Below are positions 1-11,615 of a DNA stretch of 64,000 nt, one piece after another. Source of the DNA: Didymella arachidicola (taxonomy: Eukaryota > Ascomycota > Dothideomycetes > Pleosporales > Didymellaceae); NCBI GenBank assembly GCA_016630955.3, contig CM050000.1:496001-560000 (forward strand). The letters are read 5' to 3'. The notes under the pieces were generated by a model, which worked only from the letters and a program-made list of their open reading frames with translations, was not told the origin of the DNA and searched no databases. Numbering within the stretch: the stretch's first letter is position 1; every line of letters starts with the position of its first letter. The position numbers and the translations under genes are program-made.

Positions 1-1
1 G

Positions 2-937
2 GTGATGCGGGATCCTATTGATTGGCGACATGAAGCGCGATACCGCGAGGTTTCGAGTGACGTACCTATGCCCTCGGTCGAACCAGAAGCATTCGCACCA
101 ATTGAGCCTGAAGTCGATCAGTATGAGCCTGAGAAAGACGCATCTTCGGCCCCAGGGAGTGAACCTCCCGCACAGCCTGCAGCTGTCGGTCACGAGACTG
201 TGTCGGTCACTGATGGGTCGCTGGTGGAAGAGCTCGTCACTCTTGCAACACCTTCAAATCCTATCAACCTGCGACATGGCGCCAGGTATGTTGGCTTGAA
301 ACTGCCTAACGTCCATTTCGCAACCGATGGTGGCGATCCTGATCAAAACAACCGAGACGATCAGAGGGTCGACAGCGCAGCGAGCGAGGCTGCGCCTGCA
401 GATTCGCCACTCGAAGCTCAAAAGTCCGGGCACGTCGAACCAGTTCCAGAGTGGTACTCCGACTCTCAAATCGCAGAGTTCATTCGCTACACCAAAGACT
501 GCCGCTCAGCCCGACCTCCACGCCCTGTCACCACATTCTACAACGTGACAGCAGTCACCCACCCCCATCCATCTCCAGCATGCGTGATGCTTCGAAAAGC
601 ACATCGCGCTGGCCTGGTTCAACTTGCCCGGACCACAGATGCCACAGAAGTCTACACTGTCGGTGCGCCACCTCCCGTCACCCAGTTCGCAGGTGGCCTA
701 GGTCCGCAATGGTGGGTTGGCAAGACCCCTGCTCAGGTGCTTGCCGGTCCTATGGCTGAGTACGGGGATGTTCGAAATGCGCAGAAGAGATTGGATAGGA
801 AGACGAACGCAAAGCAGTACAGGAACAGGTACTTGGACGGCCAGCGACGGAAGACTGCGGAGGGTGAGCGGCGCCAGCAACAAGGGCTGGCCATGTGCGA
901 CGATAAGGATGAAGTTGTGGAGATGTTTGACGATTGA
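2..937 (+). CDS. Hypothetical protein, 5' end outside the window
   Basis: The reading frame is open from the left edge to the TGA at 935-937, so only the last ~311 residues are seen and the true start is not in the window. I do not recognise a family. The visible part has an acidic, Pro/Glu-rich first half and a basic Arg/Lys/Gln-rich end (about residues 255-295) that could be a nuclear or nucleic-acid binding tail. A short motif occurs twice, about 85 residues apart: PIDWRHEARY near the start and PINLRHGARY near residue 87. This suggests internal duplication, and more copies may lie upstream. It runs convergently toward the phospholipase D gene, with about 290 bp between the two stops. Coding status rests on length and on the repeated motif. 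Confidence 0.6.
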   Translation: MMRDPIDWRHEARYREVSSDVPMPSVEPEAFAPIEPEVDQYEPEKDASSAPGSEPPAQPAAVGHETVSVTDGSLVEELVTLATPSNPINLRHGARYVGLKLPNVHFATDGGDPDQNNRDDQRVDSAASEAAPADSPLEAQKSGHVEPVPEWYSDSQIAEFIRYTKDCRSARPPRPVTTFYNVTAVTHPHPSPACVMLRKAHRAGLVQLARTTDATEVYTVGAPPPVTQFAGGLGPQWWVGKTPAQVLAGPMAEYGDVRNAQKRLDRKTNAKQYRNRYLDGQRRKTAEGERRQQQGLAMCDDKDEVVEMFDD

Positions 938-1226
938 GGCTGCATTGAAAGAAGCTGTCGTGTTGCCAAATACGACAGTTGGATAGTAAGAGATCTTTTT
1001 GGATTAACACATGTCCTCAGTCTACGACCGCTGTAAATACGGGATGCAGAACACATACTTTGTCATGAGATGGGTTGGATTCAGCAGTGATTAGAATAGT
1101 TGCAATATTGAATCAGCTGCCAAAGCAAAGGCAGGCGTTCGTTCAATCATGAGGCTCCACCAGAGCACGTAATATCATATCCACGTACAAACAAATCAGC
1201 GCGACAGTACTATAATGAACAACCCT

Positions 1227-3813
1227 CTATGTGTAGACTGACTCCGTGAACGAATTGACCTGCAACCCGCGTTCTGCCAAGTCGGCCTTTTCCATGAACC
1301 TCAACTGCATCCAGACGAGATGCCCTTGAATACGGTCCAACTCTGCCCTGATCTCCTTCACCGGACGCACCATGTCGTACAAGTGGCCTTGCTTGTGCTC
1401 CTTGTCGTTCTTAGGATTTGGTGTAAAGTTGTCGTAGTCCTCGAACGTGAGGATGTTGTCGTCAGGATCGGCGTGGAAGAGCGTCCTGAACACCTCTGTG
1501 TTAATGGTGGCGCGGTTGGTCCACTCCTCCCACAGCTTGTCTGACAACGGGTCGGCGACGAAATCTGCTTCGGGCCCAGGTTGCGGATCATTCGGAGAAT
1601 CCTCGCCCGGAGGCTGTGCGTTGGGGTCGTCTGAGGCCTCGAGAGCCTGGGCAGGAAGAAGACCCATGTGCTCGCGCCAGAGATTGGAGCGCAAGTCGTG
1701 CGCAAGACGGGCGGCCTTGTAGGGCTTTCCATCCATCTGAATGTCAATCTCGTCTCTGTCCTGTAGAACGATCGATAGCTCGGAATCGTGCAAGCCCAGC
1801 TGCGAGCGGTCGTTGATGTTGGAAGAGCCGCAGATGACATACTTGTCGTCAACAATGCAGAGCTTGGCGTGAATGTAGAGTTCTTCCTGGAAAAAGTGCT
1901 TCTTCTCTTCCTCTGGGTCGCCCTCCCACTCTTCATTGCTGGGCTTCTTGTCGTTGAGCATAGCATCGTCAGCTATCGAGTCGGGGTCGATCACGCCGCC
2001 CTGATCACCCTTGCCGACGTCGACTTCCTGGCCCATGAACTTGTTTCTGAGCTCCTTGGCCTTCGCTCTCGCTTCTTCGCCGTCCTCGAGAGGTGCTTCT
2101 AGCTCTTCGATTTCCGCCTGCTCGAGATCCATGTACGACGTCCCCGAAGCCTCTTCGCGCTTCTTAAGCGTGGGTGTGACGTTGATGCGGTCGTATGATC
2201 GCAGATTGAAGAAGAAGATATGCTCGTTCGGATCGACGCCTTGCGCCTTTACCCGCTCGAAGATGCTGTCCTCGCCACGACAGATGCTCTTAAATTGGTA
2301 GTCCATGATGGCGCGAGTCCCGGCGGCCGCGTTATCTCGGAGGTCGCCCGCGAAACCTGGAATGGCTGGAATGATGATGATGACTCGGAACTTGCGGCCT
2401 TCTTTTCCGGCGTTGACAACAGCTTCGACGATCGCAGCACCAATCTGATTGTGGACAGGACTACTGTCATCTTTCCGCGTGTTGGTGATGAAGAACTGGT
2501 TCTCAATGTACACGAAGTGCTTCGCGTTCCGGATGAGTTCGATGTAGGCGTTCTGAATGCTGTGCTCCTCGGGCAGAATGCCCATACTCCAGTCGCAACT
2601 ACTTCGCACCAGCTGGGCATGTACGGTGCCGCGGTTGTCGAGGTTCTTCTGAGAAAGCGGCGTTTGAGGGTGATGTACGTAGTCACCGACTGGAAATTTG
2701 GGTCTTTGTACTCCAATCAGATCTTCGTCCTCGCCCTCTCGTCCTTCCATGGTAATCCAGTCATATCGCTCATCGCGCTTGTACTTGTCGCGTTTGACAA
2801 AGTTCCAGCGGAGGGCGAAGTGTTCAGCGATGTCGTACACTGCTGGACCAATGACGCCCATAGCGACATCGTGCCATGGCATACGACCGTACTCGAGCTT
2901 GTTAAGCTTGTTTGACTTCCAGTCTTCTACGCCTTCAAAGTCCAGAATGCGGTTGTTGTTGAAGTCCTGGCCCGGGAAGATCTGATTCTGAATACCAGAG
3001 GGATGCACGTCCGCCAGCGGATGCTGCTTGTTGTCCCAGCGTCCGTAGCACAAATCCAGACCTCCAATGAATGCTATTGCATAGTCAATCACGATGAACT
3101 TCTCGTGGTGCGCCCAGTAGAAAGTCATATCTGACGCGTTCTCGAACACGTTGTGATCTGGGTGCCTCATCACGTTAATGTTGCCATATCCTGGCTCTCC
3201 CTCTTTAATAAGACTACCCAAAGCCTTTTTGGTGTGCTGGCTGTTACATGTGAGTGCAGCAGAGACCTGAGCGTGTCAGCTTGGCGCGTAGTCAGAGCGT
3301 GGGTCTGCATACTTCCTTGTAAACAGAAACGTAGATCTTCACGCCAGCCTGCGCCTTGCGCTTGAGGATCTGATCCAATCGCCATTGCTGGTTGTAGAAA
3401 GGAGGGCGCTTGAGGAACAGTTCTGGCGATAACCACCAATCCGCAATGTAGATCGTCTCTTGCGCCTTCTCCAATGCCTCGGCAACCGCCCAGAAGTAAT
3501 CGCGGCCATCAACATACCACTTCACCAAATTGCCTTCTCTTTCGGGCGCAAATGAATGAAATCGATGGTTCTCTCCGACTCTTGTGCGCTTCGCATCTGT
3601 GGCCTTCTCGTGATCCTCGTCGTGGCGGTGATTGGTGTTGAACAGGTTTTTGAACTTGCCCACTTTGTGACTGACATGCACCGCCTTGATATGCGCATCC
3701 CTCAGTTTGGTGTGCTCCAGCTTCTCCTGCAGGTCCTGTAGTTTCTCGCTGGCCTTGTGGTTGAAAGGGTGAAAGAGCTTCTTCAGCCCCTTCTGCTTTC
3801 CCGCATCAGACAT
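1227..3813 (-). CDS. Phospholipase D (two HKD motifs)
   Basis: Two exons, 3813..3313 and 3266..1227, are separated by a 46-bp GT-AG intron (3267..3312) and give an 846-residue protein. Splicing restores the family-typical stretch YKEVSAALTCNSQHTKKAL. Both catalytic HKD motifs are visible: HHEKFIVID (roughly residue 210) and HAKLCIVDD followed by GSSNIND (roughly residue 590). The N-terminus is a charged coiled region before ADWWLSPELFLKRPP, typical of fungal PLDs. At this length, and with no PX or PH domain seen, it is the short fungal type rather than the ~1,700-residue Spo14 type. Known role of the family: hydrolysis of phosphatidylcholine to phosphatidic acid and choline, or transphosphatidylation. 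Two acidic low-complexity stretches lie between and after the HKD motifs. There is no signal peptide. Confidence 0.93.
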
Positions 3814-4787
3814 GTTTGAGGCGCACGGAGCTGACCACGACGGAATGCGACGATTGAGGCGCGGAAAGAGGCTGAGGGGTGAGGCTTTTCAGTGGAGAAG
3901 CTCGCAGCGCAGGCACCGGTCTTGTACACTGGTGTAGCACTGTGCAAACCGGTATTCCCTGTGGAGTCTCCGCAGCGATGCGTGAGCGGAAAGAACGGAT
4001 TACGTGCGCCAAGGAACTTAGCCACACTCAGGCTGGCGCCGCGTCTAGGGCAGATCCACGAGATTCGCAACCATTTCATGTGTTAATTGAGCGCGCTGCC
4101 GCATAGTTCTCGTATCCTTTCCATGTGCTGCCTATCCTCAAGGTCGTTCGTTGGAGCGCGGTCGATGAGAGCAGAGAACGTCTCCAGATCTTCATCCCAC
4201 CTCACCCGGATTCCGGCTCTGATCCCTGCGCGGCATCATCTTGTCGCTGCATGTGATTGAACTAGCGGGACGCCTCGAGCATGGAGGGGTTAGAGCACGC
4301 GAGCTCTGCCCTGTTCATCCACACCGGCCGCAAGAGGCAGTTGCGTGGACAGATACGGCAAATGCTTTTGTTCATCGCCGGTACGTCAGAGGCGGTTCTT
4401 AGGATGAGTCGGATGCTGTGAGTGCAGGAATCGACATCCAGTACCAAGCTTCGTCCGCTCGAAATAAGCTTTCTGCCAGATCTCCACTTACGCACATCTC
4501 CCGGGTCAAGCCACCATGAGCCACGGCGAGCCAGAGGGACCTCCGCAGATGCGCTCTAGCTGTCGTGAGTTCCTTTGATGGTCCTAATCAGAATGTGCGC
4601 CAGCAGGTCACGAGTCATATGGCTTTGTAGGCTCTTGACAAAGATAGCTTATACTGAATACGAATGCCGTAATACGCAAGTCTATAAAACATTCAGTCGA
4701 GGAAGACACCCTGTCCAATCGTTGGCTGGCCAGCCGTAGATCTGCGCCCCTCGAAGTAATTATCGATCAAAAAGCACGACTCAACAC
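3814..4787. other. Intergenic region between PLD and GH43 genes
   Basis: This contains the PLD promoter side and the GH43 3' side. Short open frames occur on both strands, such as a 77-codon minus-strand frame at 4262-4495 with several Cys. None shows a recognisable domain or convincing splice signals. I see no RNA gene. Confidence 0.5.
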
Positions 4788-5903
4788 CTAGACCACGACA
4801 GGCCACCCGTCTCTCCACTCTAGGTAGTTCCAGCCAAAGAAAAACTGGCCAGCGTCGTACCCAATACTCGGTCTCACATAATGATAGTACATCACATCGC
4901 TCCCGTCTTCCATCTTCATGACTCCCTGACCGCCCGGGGCATACACATCCCCATGACTCGCCAATATCGTGGAGCCCCCAGCCTGTCGACAGTCTCTCCC
5001 GTCACGATCGACATACGGCCCCGTGACCTTTTCAGCCCGACACACAGCGACCCTATACTCGTCGCCTGGTGGCGCCAGACCGCTCTTCGGCGTGTTACAA
5101 CACAAGCCCACTGAGAAGAAAAGATAGTAGTACTTGTCGTTTTTGAAGGTGATGCCACCTTCAACGACTGCGGCGGCGTCTGATGTGTTGGTGACGATGG
5201 AACGAATTTCATCTACGCGGCCAAGACCGCCATCAACAGCCATCAGGTATTCGTGCGACGGCAGTGAGAACTGTTGAATCCCAGACCAGTAAGACCCAAA
5301 CGTGAAGTACAAGGTACCGCTAGGCGAGTCTTGGAATACGTAAGGATCGATGAGGTTGTAGCCCGAGTGCTTGGGCAGATTGAGAGAGCCTTGGTCTGTC
5401 CAAGGACCGGACAGCGAGGGGGCGGTTGCCACGCCGATTTGGGAGGCTTGCGAGCCCATGGTGCTAACGGAGTAGTGCATGTAGTATTGATTGTCGAACT
5501 TGGATATCGATGGAGCCTTTTGAGCTGTCAGTTATCATACACTTCGCTGCTGAGACTTCAAATAGGGTACCCATATATCTTGACCATCAGCAACATGAAT
5601 TTTGGTGCCTTGAGGGAGCAGAGGGCCTTGGTACTTCCACGGACCCTTCATCGATGGCGCAGTAGCGACAGCAATATTGCCGCTCGTTGAGAAGCGCCAG
5701 TATGTACCGTCCTCATACATGATACTGGGATCATGAATCCCGGAGTTATTTCCAGAGCATGGATATGGGTCAGGGTAAAGCGAAGATGGGGAATAAATGG
5801 TCGTGTCACCTTCAGGGAGTGGTGCAGTTAGACCAAAGCGAAAGAGCAGAGGCAAGAAAGTGGCAAGCGTGACCAGTGTTGAGATACCCATGGCTGTGAG
5901 CAT
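4788..5903 (-). CDS. Secreted GH43 arabinan endo-1,5-alpha-L-arabinosidase
   Basis: Two exons, 5903..5571 and 5516..4788, with a 54-bp intron (5517..5570) that joins GQDIW to APSISK, give about 353 residues. The chosen ATG at 5903 puts a hydrophobic signal peptide (ISTLVTLATFLPLLF) at the N-terminus. An upstream in-frame ATG at 5969 would add 22 basic residues and make a signal anchor instead. The five-bladed GH43 signature is visible: GIHDPSIMYEDGTYW (catalytic base Asp), NLIDPYVFQD (pKa-modulating Asp) and VEGGITF (general acid Glu). Known family role: cleavage of internal alpha-1,5-arabinan links in pectin side chains outside the cell. The length suits a single-domain enzyme. No cluster partners for pectin breakdown are nearby. 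Confidence 0.9.
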
Positions 5904-7143
5904 TGGGAAGGCCTTGGACTGGGATGATTTGGACGTATGTTTGAAATGTACTCGCCGCATATGGTGCAACGAACAAATGAAGAAGGCGAAGGCATCGAAG
6001 CTATCATCAAGATCTTATAACCCCGACTTCGAGGAAGCAGGGTCATGCCGGGTCAGTCGCTGTGCTGCTGTGAACACTGGCGCAGTATTGATGGACGCTG
6101 TGGAGCAATAAGCTGTCGCCAAGACGTGTGAACGATGGTGTTGTTCTCGTAGTATGTGAATTACTATAGCGGGGATCGGCTGTAACTGGACATTTTGGAG
6201 ACTGGCGGTACAGCTGATAGCTTTCGATTGGCTGGCGCTAACCTGGCTGTGAATCTGACTTCGGCTCTAAAGGTAAGCCCCGCGGTTTGTGATGAGACCT
6301 TCATTCAGTCATGAGGTGCCCAGAGTACTCTCGTGAGCATACAATCAGCCGGAGTTCATCACAGTCTGAAAGGCCAACCCGGGTTGCAGGCCAGTGTAAT
6401 TGAAAGCTAGCGGTTTCGCCGGACGCCGAAAGGAACGGAATTGCCACGCCGTGCAACGATATGGACTGCGTAGGTATCAGCTTCATGCTTCAATGACTTG
6501 CGACTTCCTAGGGTGTTCGAGGCAATGGCTGGGCTACAGCTGTAGGTAGTCGTATTCGGCTGTGGATTCTCCGAGTCACACGAAAGTATTCAAGGGCTGA
6601 CGGCCACTCCTGAGGCTACGCAAAAGTGCCACGTGCGATGTCGTAGATGGTGCCATGGATCGGACGTCGTGGTGTTGTGCAAGAGCTGTGACGCAGAGCT
6701 TACTATAGCGTAGAGAATAGATTGTGACCGTCGAGCCTCGTACACTGTGTTGATGTTCTTTAACGGTGATTGGCGTTACGAAGAGCTCATTGCTTGTATT
6801 TCGCGTGGTCAGGAGGACTCTCGGGACTTGACCGACAGGACGCAACAGGCGCGGGTAAGGCGCAACGTGGCTGTGATCACAGCGGTAGCATCGTCGTACG
6901 AACGCCTGTTCGGGCGCCATGCCGCCCGAAAAAATCAGCTGTCCCAAGAAGGAGATAAGATGAGCCAGGATCTGGCGAAGTGATGTCACTCTGCATTAAC
7001 GAGCACGAGTTGTGGTCTCAATCTGGACCAACAATCAGCCATTGGATGAAACATCTCGTTGGTTGAGGCATCCATAGCGCTGACCGCTCATGGAGCGATG
7101 TGCTCGTGTTCTTCCTTGACCTCATTCAGGAGTGCTAGACTGC
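5904..7143. other. Intergenic, about 1.2 kb
   Basis: Only short frames without family features are present, for example 6576-6989 on the minus strand. This stretch holds the GH43 upstream region and the 3' flank of the dehydrogenase. I see no RNA gene or repeat. Confidence 0.5.
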
Positions 7144-8037
7144 TCAGCTGGGAGCCTGGTAGCCATCAACGTCTGTGCTATTGGACCAGTCCTTGAACTT
7201 CTCCACGTTCTCCTTCGTTGTCTGCACCTTATTGGTCATAGCCTTGAACGCGTCCGTGCCGACAGCACAGCGGAGAGGGGGATCCTTCATGACGGCTAAG
7301 TCGTAGAAAACCTTAGCTGCCTTTTCTGGATCACCGGCCTGGGTGTGATGCCTGTTCTGTGCATTCTCCTTCGGGTCGATGTGGTCATAAGCCTCGTTCT
7401 TGACTTCGCCGAACTCCATGCTGCGTCCTAACCAGTCGGTTCGGAAGCCTCCGGGCTCGATGCATGTAAGCTTGATGCCCCACTCAGGCTTCAGCTCCTT
7501 CGACAGCGCTTCTGTGAAGCCTTCCACGGCCCACTTGGACGCACAGTAGATCGAGAATGAAGGGACACCTGTCTCATTAGTTGCTGTTCTCAGACTACCA
7601 CGTTTGAGCTTACCAATCTGGCCTCCGATGGAGGTAATTTGCTGGATGACGCCACCCGTCTTGAGCTCCCGCATCGTCTCCAAAGCTTTTCTTGTGACAT
7701 CGATCAATCCGAAGAAGTTGATGTCCATCTATTTTCTGAGCTGGCTGTCAGAGAGAGTCTCAAAAGGACCGCTCAATCCGTAGCCGGCATTGTTCACAAC
7801 AACATCGACGCGCTTGAATCTATTGACCGCAGCTTCGAAAGCCTTATCGATCGAGCTCTTGTCGGTGACATCGAGATCTACCATGAGAGAATTGGTGTCG
7901 TTTGCGCCATCGAACTTTAGCTTCGAGCTGTTACGAGCGGTAGCCACCGCGTAGTCGCCATTCTTGAGGACAACCTTGACTAGCTCTTCTCCGAAACCGG
8001 TGGAGGTACCAGTGATGAGGAACACGCGGGGTGCCAT
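7144..8037 (-). pseudogene. Short-chain dehydrogenase/reductase with in-frame TAG
   Basis: Exons 8037..7614 and 7568..7144, with a 45-bp intron (7569..7613) containing an ACTAAT branch-like site, encode a classical SDR of about 282 codons. The Rossmann motif TGTSTGFG is near residues 9-16, NNAGYG near residue 85, and YCASK (catalytic Tyr/Lys) in the second half, followed by EPGGFRTDW. Codon 103 (7731..7729) is TAG, between DSQLRK and MDINFFGLID. Many SDRs have Gln at this point, so CAG changed to TAG is the simplest reading. No GT-AG intron in the right phase removes the stop without deleting NNAG. Everything else is intact, so the break looks recent, or it is a sequencing error or a readthrough site. 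If functional it would be an NAD(P)-dependent oxidoreductase of unknown substrate. Confidence 0.8.
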
Positions 8038-8828
8038 GTTGTGTAACTGATCTCGAGAGCAGTTGCATCGATCTTGTACGGCGTGGCACACAGCAGCGGG
8101 GCTTTCTTATGTCTTTCGAAACTAGTGTCCAGCCCTACGTCAATATTAGTCTTACGTCAAGAGCCAATGAGCCCGAAGCTGAAGCCACGCAGACAGCAGC
8201 GTCTAGAGTACCATGTTAACCAATGGCAGCCGATGGAAACACAGATCGCTACGGGTCGAGATCATACAGCGGATTTTGAAGAGTGACGTCGACGTTCGAG
8301 GAGCTAACTCCATTATCTCCGCGCATCGAGGCTCATCTCACCTCACGCACAGGTACGGAAATATGCATCCTATGTATCCCCGCTCGCATTATGTTTGAAC
8401 TGTGGTAGAGATGCGGGTACGAATGGCTACGAGGATGCCAATGATATGGCGGTGCGACATGAAAGGAGCGTCCTCATACACTGGAGGATTGCTTGAGGTC
8501 GAGCAAGACTAGAGAGCAGCATCAAATAAACTGACCTCGAACGAAGATGAGTGACGCAGCATCTGTAGACGGTTGGGAGTCGAGACTATGCCGGATGAGG
8601 GTGGATGATTGAGTGGCCGAAAACGGTTAGCTTGACGCGTTGGAAAATGGCAGGCGCGACTTTCGCGTTTGACGTTGCCCAGTGCGATGCACCTCTCCAC
8701 CCTGTCAACAACGACTGTGCGTTTTTCGAGATACCCCATACTCACGGCTCGACGCTCTTGGATTGCATTGTGAAGTGATCGAGACAGCAATTCTTGCGGT
8801 TCGCATTTACAGATAACCAGCCGGCACT
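8038..8828. other. Divergent intergenic region between SDR and MCM3
   Basis: This lies between the oppositely directed starts of the SDR gene and MCM3 and must hold both promoters. I see no clear TATA box, no RNA gene and no supported ORF. Confidence 0.5.
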
Positions 8829-11615
8829 ATGACTGAGGTGATCAGAGACGAGGAAGTGCGCAGGCGCATTCGTCTCGCACAGGAGTTTCTGGACCCAGGT
8901 ATGTATCTCTGACTATCTTCAGACTGTGCAAACGCTAATAATCGCAGATGACGTCTCCCAGCGAAGGTAATGCGGCGCAAAGAAGACCGTAAACAAAGCA
9001 GTACTAACTGTCGCAGCTACCGCCCAGATATCCTTGTGATGCTGAACAGAGGCCAGAGGAGACTTACAGTGGGTCAGACGTCGATCGCATGCAGCAGCAC
9101 AGACTGACAATATGTAGGTCAGCATTGACGAGATCCGAACACACAACCGCGAGCTGGCCGACGGCCTCCTGAACCAGCCCTTCGACTTCGCAGAGGCTTT
9201 CGACCGCGCACTCAAAAGTGTCGTCGAGGCCTTCACCGACCGCCCCAAGCATGAATCCGGCCCGGACATCGTATACTACTGCGCCTACATTGGCAGCTTC
9301 GGCGAATACTCCTGCAACCCCCGCACACTCAGCTCCAACCAGCTCAACCACATGGTGTCGCTGGAGGGTATTGTCACAAAGACATCGCTGGTCCGGCCGA
9401 AGGTAGTCAAGAGTGTGCACTACAATGAGAACAAGCAAAAGTTCCACTTCCGCGAGTACAGAGACCAGACAATGACTACAGGCGCGGCGAGCACAAGCGT
9501 ATACCCTACAGAAGACGAAGAGGGCAATCCTGTAAGTATCTGAAGGCACGTTCCGCGAAATGCAGGCTAACGAAATAGCTCGTCACTGAGTACGGTTACT
9601 GTATCTACAGAGATCACCAGACCATCTCCATCCAGGAGATGCCCGAGCGCGCACCTGCCGGTCAGCTTCCACGTTCCGTCGACGTTATCCTAGACGACGA
9701 TCTCGTCGACCGCGTTAAGCCCGGGGACCGAATCCAGCTCGTTGGTATCTACCGCTCGCTGGGTAACCGCAACGCTGGCTCGGGCAGCTCGACCTTCCGC
9801 ACGCTCATCCTCGCCAACAACATCATCCTCCTGTCCTCGAAGTCCGGCGGCGGTATTGCCCAGGTCAGCATCACCGATACGGATATCCGCAACATCAACA
9901 AGGTCGCCAAGACCAAGCGAGTGTTTGACCTGCTCTCGCAGTCGCTTGCGCCGTCGATCTACGGACACGACTACATCAAGAAGGCTATCCTGCTGTTACT
10001 GTTGGGAGGACAGGAGAAGAACTTGGAGAACGGAACACATTTAAGGGGAGATATCAACATCCTCATGGTCGGTGACCCGTCGACAGCCAAATCGCAGCTG
10101 CTCCGCTTCGTCCTCAACACCGCACCTCTTGCCATCGCCACAACCGGTCGAGGTTCGTCTGGTGTCGGTCTGACAGCTGCCGTCACGTCTGACAAGGAGA
10201 CGGGCGAGCGTCGTCTAGAAGCTGGTGCCATGGTCCTGGCTGACCGTGGTGTTGTCTGCATTGACGAGTTCGACAAGATGTCTGACGTCGATCGAGTCGC
10301 CATCCACGAAGTCATGGAGCAGCAGACAGTGACCATCGCCAAAGCCGGTATCCACACCTCGCTCAACGCTCGCTGCAGTGTCATTGCCGCAGCCAACCCC
10401 ATTTTCGGCCAGTACGACATTCACAAGGACCCGCACCGCAACATCGCCCTTCCCGACTCTCTCCTCTCCCGTTTCGATTTGCTCTTCGTTGTCACCGACG
10501 ATATTGAGGACGCTCGCGACCGACAAATCTCAGAGCATGTTCTCCGCATGCACCGCTATCGCCAAGCTGGCACAGAAGAGGGCGCGCCTGTTCACGAGGA
10601 CGGTGCTCAGCTTCTGGGTGTAGGACTCGACCTCGAGGTTGATGCCAACCGCCCAACAGACGTGTACGAGAAGTTCAACCCCATGCTTCACTCTGGAGTC
10701 ACTGTCACTGTCGGCCGAGGAACCAACAAGACCGTCCTCAGCATACCCTTCATCAAGAAGTACATCCAGTACGCCAAACGCGAGAAGCCAATCCTCACAA
10801 AGGGCGCTGCAGACCACATCGTTGCAGCGTACTCTGCGCTGCGTAACGACGAGCTCGACTCTGGTACCCGCCGAACCTCTCCCATCACGGCCCGTACACT
10901 CGAGACACTCATCCGTCTGTCGACGGCGCACGCCAAGTCTCGCCTGTCTAAGAGGGTTGAGCAGAAGGACGCGGAGGTTGCTGAGCAGATTCTCCGTTTT
11001 GCGCTGTTCAAGGAAGTCATTGAGGATGACCGCCGCAAGCGCAGGAGGACTGCTCGTGACCCTGATGCCATGTCCACCGACGAGGGTGAGTCCGATGACG
11101 ACAACGAGGATGGCGATGAGCAGGAGGCGACTGCTACACCGCGCACTGGCGGTCCTTCTACACGCAGTCAACGCACAACGACAACACGCACACCGGCGCC
11201 TACTGATGACGATGAAGAGGAGGACGACGATGAGCTCTACCGCGTCACCCCGAGAACACAGCGCACAACAGGGCGCATCCAGTCCTCCCGAGCGGGCCCT
11301 TCATCACAGATCAGTGCTGCGTCGTCACGTCCCGAATCACAGCTGCCAGCGACACAAGACGACTCGCAGGAGTCGCAAGACCTCACATCCGCACGTCTGC
11401 AGGTCTTCCAGACCGCGCTTGGTCAGCTCATCGACGGCCCTCTCTTCGCAAACGATGCTGCCGATGTCGAGCCGCTCGTTGCCGCTGTCAACGCAAGATT
11501 GGGCGGCGGAGCTGGAAGGCAGCCTTTCGATGCTGACGAGGCTGAGAAGGCGCTTGAGACGCTTAGTGAGCGGAACAAGATCATGTACTCTGGCGGCATT
11601 GTGTACAAGATCTAG
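8829..11615 (+). CDS. mcm3: DNA replication licensing factor MCM3
   Basis: Five exons (8829..8898, 8948..8966, 9018-1..9068, 9118..9531, 9579..11615; the third begins at 9017) encode 863 residues. It is one of the six subunits of the MCM2-7 replicative helicase, acting in the nucleus in pre-replication complexes. Motifs: Walker A GDPSTAKSQLL (about residue 350), Walker B CIDEFDKMSD (about 412), arginine finger SLLSRFD (about 479). MCM3-specific stretches include EGIVTKTSLVRPKVV and PAGQLPRSVDVILDDDL. An acidic Ser/Thr-rich linker (about 670-770) precedes a C-terminal winged-helix-like end, as in other MCM3 proteins. The first introns are 49-50 bp and exon 2 is only 19 nt. Splice sites were chosen because they restore the family N-terminus (DEEVRRRIRLAQEFLDP then SYRPDILVML and LTVSIDEIR). 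The start is the first ATG. Confidence 0.97.
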
